DNA of 64,000 nucleotides from Chamaecyparis obtusa (taxonomy: Eukaryota > Streptophyta > Pinopsida > Cupressales > Cupressaceae): NCBI GenBank assembly GCA_027943335.1, contig BSBK01002083.1, forward strand, positions 611,501 to 675,500, written 5' to 3'. The number at the start of each line of letters is the position of its first letter. Positions within the stretch are counted from its first letter, which is position 1. The translations under genes and the position numbers were made by a program. Shown piece after piece: positions 34,757-46,123 of the stretch. The notes below the pieces were generated by a model that saw only the letters and a list, made by a program, of their open reading frames with translations, did no database searches and had not been told where the DNA came from.

Positions 34757-37470
34757 ATGGCAACACCATTGCAAAATCCAATGTGGCTTCCGCGAATAAG
34801 GAAAAAGATAGAAAATTTACTGGTTATTGCTTTAGATGTTGGCTTTATGGTCACAAGCGAGCAGAATGTAGAACTAAGGGTGTTCAACCTCACCCAACAT
34901 ACGATCATCTTATAGATTTCATCGCCAAACAGAAAGAAAGAAGTCTCAGGGAAGCTCAACAATCAGAAGCACCAAAATGTTGGGATTCTAATACATCTAC
35001 AAAGCAAATGGATGGAAATAGGAGTTTGACTGTGGCATCTAAGGGTTTGGCAAGCAGTAAGGTGATTCCTATGCCCAAGGTGTTCACAGTGCAAGCCCTA
35101 GACCATCAGATTCAAGTTTTTGCAAAAATGAAATATGCAAAAAGTAGTACAATCCCCGAGACTACCAAAGCCCCGATGTCTAGGAAATCTCTAGTGCAAA
35201 ACCCCTATGAACCTCTGTCTGCTAAGGGGGGAGGAAGATAGATGGCGGCTCAGGTGTCTCTCGGGGATGGAAATACAAATAAGAATGTATGGCAGACGGT
35301 TAAAAAATGGAAGTCAGTAAGATCTATCCCAGGTAAGTATGATACCAAGGAAATTTTGTTAAAAAACTCTTTCGATGCTTTGAATAAAAAGGATTTTAAG
35401 AATATTATGTTTAATACTTGCAATTTGATTCATAAGTCTATAAAAGCATATACTCCTCCGCACAAAAGGAGTAATAGCAGAAATATGAATCCTTCTCACA
35501 CCTTCTTGGAAAAAAATGATAATAATCTTAAGGTACCTAGATTAAGAAAATCAGAGAAGGTTTATTCCTCGCCTCACAGGTGCGGTACTCTTAAAAATTC
35601 ATTCTTAATCCATGGTATCACTGATCAAAAGCATGCTAACTTGGTATTGGATAACAATCTTATATTGCAGAAACAAGAATCCTGGGCAGAGACAGGTGTG
35701 ATCTGTAAATGGATGGGATCAGGGGCATCCATAACTGATTTAATAGAAGGACTAGTTTCTCAAATTCCCACAGAGGTAAGTATTACTATCCTTGATGATA
35801 ATTTCTTCTTTCTAGATTGTAAATGCAGCAGCATCAGGGACTTGATAATGAAAGAGGGATTTTTAAAATATAGACATACACCTTTTTTTGTCTCAAATTG
35901 GTTTCCACTTTTTAATCCTATCAAAGTAGTTGATTTTATGATAGAAAAAATAGTCTTGTTGAGAAATCTACCATTGGAATTATCAAAGATATAGGGAACA
36001 GCTTTGGGGAATTCCAAAGAGTCATTAAAACTAAACATAGCCATGTAGAATTAATTATTGTAGTTAAAATGAATTACCATAAAAAATTCATTCCCCCTAT
36101 TCAGCTGTGTTTTAATTCAAATACTATTTTCATAAATCCAAAAATTATGGAGGATCATATAGAAACATCGGAGGTAGACAATAGATTTATCTTAGATGTC
36201 TTACAGAATGATATAATCGATCTTCCAAGCACAAACTTAGATGTAAATGTAAGTCTCCTTAAGGATAGTGGAGGCTTTACTCTTCTGACTATAGAAGCCT
36301 TAGAAAACTCCTCCCCTAATGTTCAAAAAAATTTTACCCCAAAAGCAAATTTCAGTGAACATTTGGCCTTTATATCTCCCCTACCTATTGAAAATTTAGA
36401 AATACCTCATATATATGAGGCATTACCACTAGAAATTGAAAATACACCTGTTAATATTATGCATAACTCACCTAAGAAATGTAATCTAGAGAATGAGTTA
36501 GAACATATCGAGTTAGATAAAAAGAATAAAATTTGCTTACATTATGAAGATAAGTGCAACATTGATCTATGTGAGACTGATCTACGAACAGAATAGTCTT
36601 TGAAACCTGAATGTTCCAATTTAGTAGCATTAGAGGATCCTGAAGGCAAAAGTAATGAGGTAGTTAATCAAATTATAAATTATTTAGGAGAACCTCTAAT
36701 TGATGAACTAATGGATAAGTTTATGGATGAGATTTGTGATTTTGATGAATTAAAATATCAGAAGGAAACTGTAATTAAACTAATTCAGGAATGTATTCTA
36801 GGAGAAAATGAGGTAGAGAACACTAGGTCAACTCAACCTTTACTCTCCTCTGTTCCAGAAATGGAAATCTCAGAAAATGTCCTTCCTGTTAATTCTGATG
36901 TCATCAGATATAAAAAATAGAGAGAAAGAAAAGGATAGGCCTATTACAATAAAGGATAATATAAATTTAATTCAAGCTGAAAATTTAATTAAAGATAAAT
37001 ACACCAATGACATGATCGTTAAAAATATACCAAACATGGGGATGGAACAAGCTATCTCAATCCTTGTAGAGTTAGAAATTCTAAACCTGGATCTATTAGG
37101 GAAATCAGAAGATATAATTGAAACATTTGGTAAAGAAATTATAGATATGGATGAACCCCTTGTGCAAATAGAAAATGAACAAAAGAGCCCGGAACAGCAG
37201 GATAATACTGACATTAAGTCTGCTGGAAACTCAACATTGATTAAGGACTCTATTAAAGGCCTCTTTGGGATTACTAACGAGAATAGAAATCTGGGCATAG
37301 CTATGAATAGAGGGAGCCTAAGTACACCTAATATTAACAGAATTAAAAAGAAAAGAGGTAAGAAATCAGCCGTCAAATTGAGATCGTTAGACGGCAATGC
37401 AAGCAACCAAAAAAAGATTGTTGATATTCTGTATACAGGGAAGGGGAAGTGCCTTCCCCAGCAGCAATGA
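34757..37470 (+). pseudogene. LINE-1 ORF1 protein
   Basis: An ATG at 34757 is the likely start. A one-base indel shortly after it leads to the frame from 34783, which carries a zinc knuckle at about residue 15: YCFRCWLYGHKRAEC, spacing C-X2-C-X4-H-X4-C. The frame goes on (TAG at 35239) to a DUF4283-like region with FFVSNWFPLFNPIKVVDFMI and VLLRNLPLELSK. After a frameshift near 35990 it continues through acidic, low-complexity sequence (TAG at 36594) and a frameshift near 36900, ending with a basic tail KKKRGKKSAVKLRS. At about 900 residues it is large for ORF1. Usually the knuckle follows the DUF4283 domain, while here it precedes it. The protein would coat LINE RNA. Confidence 0.8.
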
Positions 37471-38260
37471 AAGTCACTACTTGGAATGTTAGGGGATTAA
37501 ATGCCCCTAACAAATAGAGATTAATTAAGAGATATCTAAAAAACTTTGAATCCAAAATCATATTATTACAGGAAACTAAACTCAATAAAGAGGATACTAA
37601 GGTTAGTAAGAAACTAGGCATCTGGAAATCAAAATTTGTATCATCTATAGGTCATTCAGGAGGGTTAGCAGTATTGTGGGACCCTCATAAAGTTTCATCC
37701 ATACCTACATCTAATAATAATAATTGGATGGCTCTAGAAATCAAAAGTCTAAAATCTAATCTAAAATTCAATTTATTTAACGTATATGGACCGATCCTCA
37801 ACGAAGAAAAAAGGAGAGTATGGCATGAGATTCACCTCTTTTTAAATGATTTATCAGAATACCCTTTCTTTATTGGAGGATATTTTAATGCCATCTTAGA
37901 TCTGGAGGAAAAATTTGGAGGCTCACAATACGTATCAGAAGCACACAAAGACTTTAGCAAATGGGCCTCGGACAACCATTTAATTAGCATTAACACAAAT
38001 AATGGCATATACACTTGGAATAATAGAAGAGCAAGTTTTAGTTACATCACCGAGAAGTTGGATAGGTTTTTTATTAGGACTAATTCAGACAACTTTAATC
38101 AGCTATATTCTGCAGAAATCCTTCCAGAGGCAGGATCAGATCATTTTCCAATCAAACTTTCTATTACAGAGGATTCAAAACCATCTAGAAATCCATTCAA
38201 ATTTGAGTTTATGTGGTTCCAAAACCTAGAATTCATTAACCTCTTAAAGGATTGATGGAA
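37467..38260 (+). pseudogene. LINE-1 ORF2, apurinic-like endonuclease
   Basis: The start ATG (37467-37469) overlaps the ORF1 stop TGA (37468-37470). MKVTTWNVRGLNAPNK, IILLQETKLN, SGGLAVLWDP, FNVYGPI, GGYFNAILD and GSDHFPIKL are the L1 endonuclease motifs in order. The catalytic Asp of GGDFNAI is Tyr (TAT, 37881-37883). A TAG sits at 37515-37517 where a Gln is expected. The enzyme nicks target DNA to prime reverse transcription. Confidence 0.92.
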
Positions 38261-39490
38261 ACAAATATCGGTAAAAGGATCCAAAATGTATTGCTTAATA
38301 GCAAAACTAAAAATTATTAAAAATAAAGCATTGGAATGGAATAAGAACAATTTTAATAATATCTTTGAACAAAAAGTTCAGTTAGAACAAGAGCTAGCTG
38401 ACCTTAACAATATAGTAATAAAACAAGGGATGAATGAACAAAGTTATCTCAAAGAAAATGAGTTAATGACTAAATACAATGCAATTCTCCTTAAAGAAGA
38501 GATTTTCTGGAAATAGAAATCAAGGGAATCTTGGCTTAAGGAAGGAGACGGTAACACAAAATTCTTCCATAACACCACTAATTTTAAAAGGAGCATCAAT
38601 AGAATTTCTAAAATTAAGACTGACGAGGGTCATATCACTGAGGACCCTAACTAGATATCAGTTGTCCTTACAAAATTCTTTCAATCCCTTCTTAATAAAA
38701 TTGAAGCTACTGATCTGAAAGCACAAAATGAAATGCTTAAAGCCATACCCAAGTTGCTCTCGGAAGCAAATAATAAGATGATTAACAATAAACTATCCTT
38801 TGAGGAAGTGAAATCAGCGGTTTTTCAATTGCATCCGAATAAAGCCCCGGGCCTAGATGGGTTCCAAGCTGGCTTTTTCCAAAAATGTTGGCACTTTGTT
38901 GGTGAGGAGGTATGGCAAACTGTAGAAGCAACTAGAAATTTGGGGTCTTTGTTAAATGAAATAAACAATACCTTTTTTACACTAATCCCAAAGAAAAATG
39001 AGAGTACAGAACCAGGGGATTTCAGACCGATATCCTTATGCAATACAATTTATAAGATCCTCTCTAAGAGCTTAGCGAATAGGCTTAAAACACTCCTTCC
39101 CAATATTATATCAGAAGAATAGACAGGGTTTGTAGCAAATAGATCGATCCTAGATGGAATTATTATAGCACAGGAAGTAGTGCATACTGCCCAAATAACG
39201 AAGGATCCAAGCATGCTTATTAAAGTAGACATACAAAAAGCATATGACAAAGTAGATTGGAGATTTCTCTATAAATGTATGGAAGCACTCGGATTCTCTA
39301 AGCAATGGATTAATCTTATTTTTAACTGTATTTCTACCCCTAAGATTTCAATTTTAATCAATGGAACCCCGAAAGGCTTTTTAAGTATATCTAGAGGCAT
39401 TAGGCAAGGAGACCCGTTGTCCCCTTTCCTCTATGTCATTATGGCAAAAGCATTAGGAAGTGTTGCCCAAAATTCCCTATCATTCATTTT
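38261..39490 (+). pseudogene. LINE-1 ORF2, reverse transcriptase fingers and palm (left part)
   Basis: A connector with SWLKEGDGNTKFFH leads to LSFEEVKSAVFQLHPNKAPG, then LDGFQAGFFQKCW, FTLIPKKNESTEPGDFRPIS, VDIQKAYDKVDWRFLYKCME and ISRGIRQGDPLSPFLYVIM, which are L1 RT blocks 1 to 5. Stops at 38514-38516 (TAG) and 39120-39122 (TAG) stand where Gln is expected. The reading stops at SLSFI, where the solo LTR enters, and continues after 42044. Confidence 0.92.
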
Positions 39491-39518
39491 TGGCCATGGT
39501 CCTATTTTTTCAGAGTGC

Positions 39519-39715
39519 TCAAGCGTCAAAAACCCTCTGTGTTTTCTGCCTTTTAGTGTTGAAAGTCCAGTGTGTTTTCTGCTTTTTGGCCTGAAAATCT
39601 AGTGTGTTTTCGACCTTCTCTCTGAAGGCTCAGGATGTTTTCGACTTTCGATCCAAAAAATTCTCTATGTTTTCGACCTCCAGTTTGAAAACCCTCTGTG
39701 TTTTCGACCTTCAAG
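39519..39715 (+). repeat. 32-bp minisatellite (six units)
   Basis: TGTTTTCGACCTT-type boxes occur at about 39539, 39572, 39604, 39635, 39667 and 39699, joined by TGAAAAYYCTCTG-like spacers. The period is 32 to 33 bases. The first two boxes read TTTTCTGCC, the last four TTTTCGAC. Confidence 0.85.
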
Positions 39716-39719
39716 TGCG

Positions 39720-40070
39720 CAACTCCGACCAGGCGGGTCCCAGTTCCTCATAGCCGTGCAAGTGCAGTGGAGATCCAACAGCTGTCGCATAATCTCAAGG
39801 AATATTCCTTTCCCTTGTGATCATGTGACAATGATCGGATTGGAATTTCAGTGGGTCTGTGTTTCAAGTAAGGTGACATATTTCCCTAAGTGCACAACTC
39901 CGACCTGTGGGCCCGGTGGCTGGCTTTCCTCAAAATCTTGTGGTTGTTGCATGTTCACAAGGAATATTCCTTTCCCTTGCGATCATGTGACAGGATGACA
40001 CCTGTCGGTGGGCCCATTCTCTATCTACAAAGGTTAAAGCTTGGCAAAATCTTGTGGTTGTCGCTACACC
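39720..40070 (+). repeat. Diverged tandem duplication of about 176 bp
   Basis: CAACTCCGACC at 39720 and 39896 each starts a unit containing AAGGAATATTCCTTTCCCTT (39797 and 39959) and GATCATGTGAC. The two copies carry the first two hairpins of the array. Confidence 0.75.
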
Positions 40071-40885
40071 ACTAAGGAAAGATGTTGCCTGTTTAAGCAC
40101 GCGGTGTAACGACGGCCATCGATCTTCCTTCCAATGTGATGTAGTGGTCAGTGTTTAACATCTTACAGTTGGTCACATGATCACATGGGCTCTTCCGAGC
40201 CCATGCGACCATGTGAAAAACTGTCAGCGGTCACAATTAAGGTAGTTGACAAATGGTTCACGGTTTGGGCAGTTAACATCATGCAGTTGGTCGCATGATC
40301 GCATAGGCCTTCCTAGCCACATGTGATCATGTGACAAGTGGTCAATGGGTAGCATCTTTCGATTAGTCACATGATCACATGGGATCTTTCGATCCTATGT
40401 GCCCATGCGACTAACCACTTGTGGTTACGGTGGTTACAAGCCAGCAGCAGCCAAGGTGGGGTAAAACTGAAAGCTTGTCGCATGATCGCATGGGATCTCC
40501 TGATCCCATGTGACCATGCGACAAGCCTTCGATGGTTAGAAAAGCTTCCAACTCTGGTGGTTTATGGTCTCAGGTGGTGATGTGTCCAGTCTGCGGGAGG
40601 GGCTTGGTAACATGTGCCCCCGTAGATTCAAGATCTACAGCGGTCACATGTTTGCATGGGATCTTTCGATCCCATGCGATCATGCGACTGCTGTAGGATC
40701 CTTCTGATGCTTCCAAGTGGTGTTGATGTGGGTCCAGCTGACGTACGGGTTTCCTATTGATCCATGTAGTTTCTAGGTGGCAGGTCTTGTGGTCCAGGTG
40801 TCTTATGTGGCAAACCGAATGGCGATTCAGTGAAGCTTGTCGCATGATTGCATGAGGCTTTTTTAGCTCATGCGATCATGCAACC
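39784..40885. repeat. Array of eight palindromic hairpins (consensus arm GTCRCATGATCRCATGGGATC)
   Basis: Imperfect inverted repeats lie at 39784-39829, 39944-39992, 40173-40216, 40290-40335, 40363-40414, 40472-40527, 40635-40696 and 40838-40885. Arms of the later six share the outer GTCGCATGATCGCATGGG motif and its complement CCCATGCGATCATGCGAC; loops are four bases (TTCC, TTTC, TCCT) or slightly longer. Pairing by eye is 18/20, 20/24, 23/26 and 25/29 for hairpins 3, 5, 6 and 7. Spacing is 28 to 180 bases. The intervening sequence differs, so the palindromes are better conserved than what lies between them. Confidence 0.9.
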
Positions 40886-42039
40886 AGTGGTATTTTTAAG
40901 CAGTGCGGCTAGTTTTGGCGGGCTTTTTTTCTGGGAGGTGTTTGCAAGTGCGGGTAGCTAAGGATTTATGGTTGCTGGAGGTGGTTGCAGTTAAAGAATT
41001 TGTAGAAGATTTAGGCCACCGTTTTGGGTCCTTTCCAAGATCTGAAATCAGATTTGAGCATTCATGGCTTAGTGGGCTTGTAGGGGGTTGTCAGGTCAAG
41101 GTCTTGTGTCTGCAAGCATGATCAATTCAGAGATGGGCATGCAAAGAAAGACATATCTGATCGGTTGAGATATTTTCATGAATATTTATGATCAGAATTT
41201 GATTGTTGGGGTTGATTATTTTATTGAAAAAACTATAACCCTGGTTAATTTTGAGACTCCTGCCTACGTGCAGTTGAGTGATGTATATAATGTTTTTTTG
41301 GAGCCTGTAGTGCTCAGAATTTGCCAATTGTAAAAAAGGAAAGTTTCTTTCCCAAAGGTTATTGAAGGCATTCTTTCTGCCCCTTAACTTCCTACAATTG
41401 TAAAATTCCCATTGATAATTCAGATAATGCAAAGCATTCTGTGACATTCTTGTTGTCCCTGTGCTTCCTTGTTTGGCTTGTCTCTTATTGGATTGAATTT
41501 TATGAATGTTTTCAATGATATCTCAAGTTTCGTGATTCCTCTTGCTTTCTGCACTGTGTGTGTTATTGTGTCTGATCTGATTTAGGTGTTTTGTGGGTAT
41601 ACTACAGCCCCTAGCGGCCTTGTCTCATTCCTACACCTAGTTGCAGAAAAGGATGTTTGTTTGCAGGTCATAGGTTGAGCCTTTGTTCAGACCCTCCTAT
41701 GAAATACTTATGCAAGCCTATCTAGTGAGTTGTAACTTATTAGACCTGATTCCTTCATTGGTTTCATCCCTCCATACTGAGATCCAAACCCCAGTTTTGG
41801 TGCATCACCTAGTAGGTAGATTTGCTTTCTGTTATTTCCCTTTCTAAGCATTCTTTCTATCCCTTTCCCTCAAAGAATTTACATTTTCTGTCTAAGAGCA
41901 AATCTGGGTGACTATCCAAGAGGAACTAGCCTAGAATCTGGAGGTCTCATCTCGATTAGCAAAAGGTCCCACAACCTTGAGATGATTCCCATGTTATACT
42001 GAATTATCAAGACTACGAGAGCTTGAGATCAGAGGCACA

Positions 42040-42660
42040 AATTTAGTGTATAATGGGAAGATCTATAACAAAGAAATAAATGGAAGGAAAAATCATAGGG
42101 CTAAAGGCTTCGAAAAATGTTCCAAATATTACACACCAACAATTTGCGGATGATACGATTTTACCTAGCCATGCTAACAGGAAAGAAGCTAGAGCATTTA
42201 AAGACATCTTAAACATATACATGAAAGCTTTAGGACAACGTGTCAATCCCACTAAATCAGAAATCTTCTTTATTAACACCTCTCCAAAAGTAGAATCAGA
42301 GATATGTAATATGATGGGATACAAAATTGGTAAATTCTCATGCAAATATCTAGGCATTGACTTGGATAAAGGTCTCTTATCCTCCAAGCTCTAGCAGCAA
42401 GTAATCACTAAAGTACAAAATAAGAAAAGTTCTTGGAAGGGAAGATGGTTAACAAAAGTAGGTAGGGTGACTATGATAAAATCAGTTCTCTCCGCCATAC
42501 CTACGTACCATATGTCTGTACTCCCCCTCCCTACTAATATAAAAAAGAGCTTAGATAAAATGTTTAGAGATTTTTACTGGCAAGGTCCATAAAAAGACAA
42601 AAAATTACCCTTATTAAATGGGATACCTTATGCAAACCAATCTCTAAGGGGGGCCTTGGC
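42040..42660 (+). pseudogene. LINE-1 ORF2, reverse transcriptase (right part)
   Basis: After a one-base shift near 42075 the frame from 42080 reads KIIGLKASKNVPNITHQQFA, then DDTILPSHANRKEARAFKD. The FADD polymerase box is at 42143-42154. CKYLGIDLDKGLLSSKL leads to a TAG (42392-42394) where Trp is expected, then WKGRWLTKVGRVTMIKSVLS and AIPTYHMSVLPLPTNIKKSL, the thumb region. A further frameshift lies near 42600. Confidence 0.92.
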
Positions 42661-43735
42661 ATCAAAAATCTTTTATGGAAAAATCAAGCTCTTGGAGCTA
42701 AACTCATCTGGAGATTGTACAAGGAATCTAGTAGCAAATGGGCATCAATATTATTACATAAATATATCCCCGATGCAGACCCCATTAATATATTTAGGTC
42801 ACATTCACATGTTAAAGGCTCTCGGATCTGGAACTTTATTAAAGACTGTAGAGGAATTATTAGCAAATGTCTAACATGGGATGTAGGTGCAGGAGATCAA
42901 GCACTATTCTGGGATGATTCGTGGGCAGGACTTCCTCCCCTAAACAAACAGGGCTTCTCATTGGAGTTTATGGAAGAATGTAAAAAGGTTAAAGGCATTT
43001 ATCTTAAGGATTATCTTTGTAAGAAAAGAGTTACCAAATGGAGTGATTTAGAGGAAATTGATTTTGTATGGCATGAGAAGCAAAATATTTTGGCAATTTT
43101 GAAAGATAGAGAGGTATCACTCAAAACTAGATCAGATATTTTAATCTAGGCAGGATCCAATAATGGTAACTATTCTGTTAAAGAGGGCTACAATTCTATT
43201 ATTAGGGAGTTGAAATTGGACAATATAGATATACCACTAAACCTTTGCTAGAATAAATCCTGCCTCCCTAAAGCTGGCATGTTTTTATGGGCGGCTATGC
43301 AAAATAAGATTCTTACAGCAGATAGACTTAATAAATTGGGTTTTGAAGGGCCATCTAGGTGCCCCCTATGTGAGAATCATTTAGATGATGTTAATCACAT
43401 TCTCCTTAACTGCCCATTCTCACAAAAATGTTGGAATTGGCTTCACCAAAGTTTAGGTTGGAAGTCTGCTCTTCATTCTGATCTATTAAGCAACCTTAAA
43501 GCATGGCCATCTCTCTATAAAGACAATTTATATAAGGATATTTGGATCATATCTCCATCACTAGTAGTTTTGGAAATCTGGAAAGAAAGAAATAGAAGGA
43601 TTTTCACCGATCAGAAACTACCATGGGATACAATCACAAACAAGATAGAAGCGTCAATAGTAAAAATTATTAACAACAAGCTCAGGGACAAGTTAAGTTA
43701 TGAAGAGTCTTTTAAGAGCTGGGATTAAAAAATTA
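42661..43735 (+). pseudogene. LINE-1 ORF2, C-terminal connector and zf-RVT
   Basis: LYKESSSKWASILLHKYIPD and WDVGAGDQALFWDDSWAG follow the usual plant L1 C-terminal pattern. TAG stops at 43147-43149 and 43249-43251 replace expected Trp codons. The zf-RVT domain reads MFLWAAMQNKILTADRLNKL, then GPSRCPLCENHLDDVNHILLN, then CPFSQKCWNWLHQSLGW, with C-x2-C...H...C. Confidence 0.9.
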
Positions 43736-44262
43736 GATTTAAATGGCCTAAATTAGATATTCCTCCCTTATATGGAAAAGGGGGACCCAAAATGAAGGCT
43801 GACAGAGCTTCCTATAAATGGATTCCTCTGAAAGAGGGATGGTATAAACTTAACTTTGATTGAGCATCTAGAAGTAACCCTGGGGTTGCAGGTATTGGGG
43901 GGATTATCCGAAATTGGAAGTTAGAAGTTATTGCTAAGTTCTCTAGGCCCATCAACCCCACCACTAATACATGGCTGAATACAAAGCGGCATTAGAGGGC
44001 CTAAAGTTATGCAAGAGTCTTAACATTTCCAAAGTAATAATTGAAGGAGACTCAAATAATCGTCAACACCATTCGTACTAAAAAAACACCTAATTGGATT
44101 CTGAACTCAAAAATAGAAGAGATTAATCAAATAATGGAGAGTATAACTAAATATAAAATCAGTCATACCTACAGAGAAGGTAATACAGAGGCAGATATGC
44201 TAGCTAATCTAGGAGCTAATGGAGTTGTAACAATGGACCAGCATATCCAAGATAACCCTTAA
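43736..44262 (+). pseudogene. LINE-1 RNase H domain
   Basis: GWYKLNFD, stop, ASRSNPGVAGIGGIIRNW is the first block; the TGA after Asp replaces the expected Gly. Then AEYKAALEGLKLCKSLNISK carries the second acidic residue, an EGDSQ-like block the third (frameshifted around 44035), and HTYREGNTEADMLANLGANG the final His and Asp. Plant L1 elements of some lineages carry such a C-terminal RNase H, and the same arrangement is seen in LINE-2 of this window. ORF2 ends with TAA at 44260-44262. Confidence 0.88.
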
Positions 44263-46123
44263 GTGTTTATATAAATGAGATGATATATCAGATAAGTCAC
44301 ATTTGGTACAAACTTTAATAGGTAATTAAGATAACTGAACTCTTTATCATTAGAGATCGAGTAGCTTCAAAGTGATATGTGTAGGTAGTATTAAGCACCA
44401 CCATTCTATAACAAACACTCAATGGATTTAGTATATTAATAGAGCAGGTATTTTTTCTATAAGGTTTCAAATTTAGCTAATTCAGCACATTTACATCTAA
44501 TAGTTTCTTTCTCTTCTTTAAGCTCCTAGTACCCTGTAATGATTACAGTTCGGAGTCTAGACTCATTGCAAGGATTAACTAGAAAGTATATTGTAATGAT
44601 TACATGACCACTAAATTCATTACTGTAATGATTATAGGAAAGAGCATGGGAAATAGAGCAAGGTCATCAAGTTTCCTCCGATAATGGGTAAACCTATTAT
44701 CCACTTCATGGTCCTTTCACATAGTCTTTGTTATCATTTTTTAAAGCTTGTTGTAGCAACCATCATCAGCACAACAAAAAGGGCATTGATGACAAGGATA
44801 AGTAAACATTACAGCTAGACTACTAATTATAGTTATTGCTCAATTTAATAAGAGCATGATGAATAGAAACTATAAGTTTTCCTTTTATTGTGCACAAGGT
44901 ACTCATTATAAGTATAACCCTGAAGCTAAGAAGTATTCTTTTACAACGGTTCTTTAGACTAATCCCTTACTGATGATGACTATTATTAGATTGTATTGAT
45001 ATTTATCCTCCCTAATAATATTAATATAGTATCCTCTTTGTATATTTGGTAGGCTAAAACAATAAAAAAGAATTTAACTTTAGCTAGTTTCTACCTATTA
45101 GGGACTAAAGAAAACCAACTTTATTGATTAATTTGCCTGAGGAGTCTAGATAATCACAAATGTAATTTCTGTTGAACTAAAATTAAGAGGCTTACAAGGA
45201 ACCTCTACATAACTCCTCCTTATGATAGACAGCTAGGCTATACATGGAATTAGTTAGATCATAAGTATAACATAAAGGAGACTGCTCAGTTCTGTTACAA
45301 ATATTCCTAAAATGTTCAGATTGAAGATTGTTAACTTGTGGAAGGAAACAACAATCTTAATCAGTAAGGATTATTAACCACACAAATATATTATGTCTCT
45401 AATATTATCATGACAGAAAAGAATGTGTTCAAGTAAAGGTAAGTAGATGTTAGTAGCACTTAAGGAGCAGTGGCTTAGAAATGGTAAAATTAAGCTTATG
45501 TTTTTTCTTTAATATAACTCTTAGTATGTCTATTTTCCTAATATTTCATATAATCTATAGAGTGGTTTTTAAGTCAATATTCACAATATTCATAGATAGG
45601 TGATGGAGCTAAGATGTAGGACCTTCTAATCTTGATGTCAATTAACCTTGGTTTTTGGAGGATTTTTGTCTTGTTTGTCCAGGTAAGATTATCATTCAGA
45701 TGATCAATACTTATTCTCAACAAAGTAAGAGGATCAGATATTGTATATAATTGTATAAATGACTTAACCCTTGTGTAATCACCAGTCAATGTATATCAAT
45801 CAAATCATGATTTTAAAAAAGAAAAACAATCTCGAGTTTTTTCGGGACGTGGGTATGCCCACGAAAATATGTACAAATCTCGATAGGTATCGAGCCATGG
45901 GTATGCCTACGAAAACATGTATTTTTACAAATCTCGACAATCCTTGAGTCGTGGGTATGCCCACGTTAATTTTGTATAAGGATAGGACCTATGGTCTCGG
46001 GCAAGGTTGGAGGTTTTCTCAACCTCGCTCTTTCCTACCAGTGCCTGCAATGAGCGGGGTCACATTGTAAATTAATTATTTACATTAATAAAAAACTTTC
46101 TAGGGCTACGACCTTTTACCGAT
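44263..46123 (+). other. LINE-1 3' UTR
   Basis: The region is AT-rich and non-coding for its first 1.5 kb. The last 300 bases are more structured, with three stem-loop repeats (45831-45980) and an ATTAATAAAAA phrase (46084-46094) also seen at the end of the truncated LINE tail at 46751. Confidence 0.75.
45831..45980 (+). repeat. Three tandem double-hairpin units near the LINE-1 3' end
   Basis: Units at 45831-45878, 45879-45932 and 45933-45980 each begin CTCGA with a short loop and a TCGAG/TCGGG-like return arm. Each then has CGTGGGTATGCCCACG (CATGGGTATGCCTACG in unit 2), a six-base stem with a TATG loop, followed by AAAATATGTACAAAT-like spacer. Confidence 0.88.

Larger units (their letters stand above)
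39491..42039 (+). mobile_element. 2.5-kb probable solo LTR inserted in LINE-1 ORF2
   Basis: The segment begins TGGCCATGG and ends GAGGCACA. It is flanked by ATTTT (39486-39490) and AATTT (42040-42044), four of five bases alike. Removing it with one copy of the flank leaves the LINE frame open across the junction for about 17 codons, until a later one-base shift. It has no coding capacity and is GC-richer than its host. The left half is packed with minisatellites and palindromes. A TATA-like GTATATAATG at 41283-41292 would put U3 at left and R-U5 at right, giving + orientation. No partner LTR is present, so the class is inferred. Confidence 0.6.

Noticed and set aside
39784..40885. CRISPR-like regular repeats
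   Set aside because: The repeats are palindromes of unequal spacing inside a plant LTR-like element; there are no uniform spacers and no cas genes, and the genome is eukaryotic.
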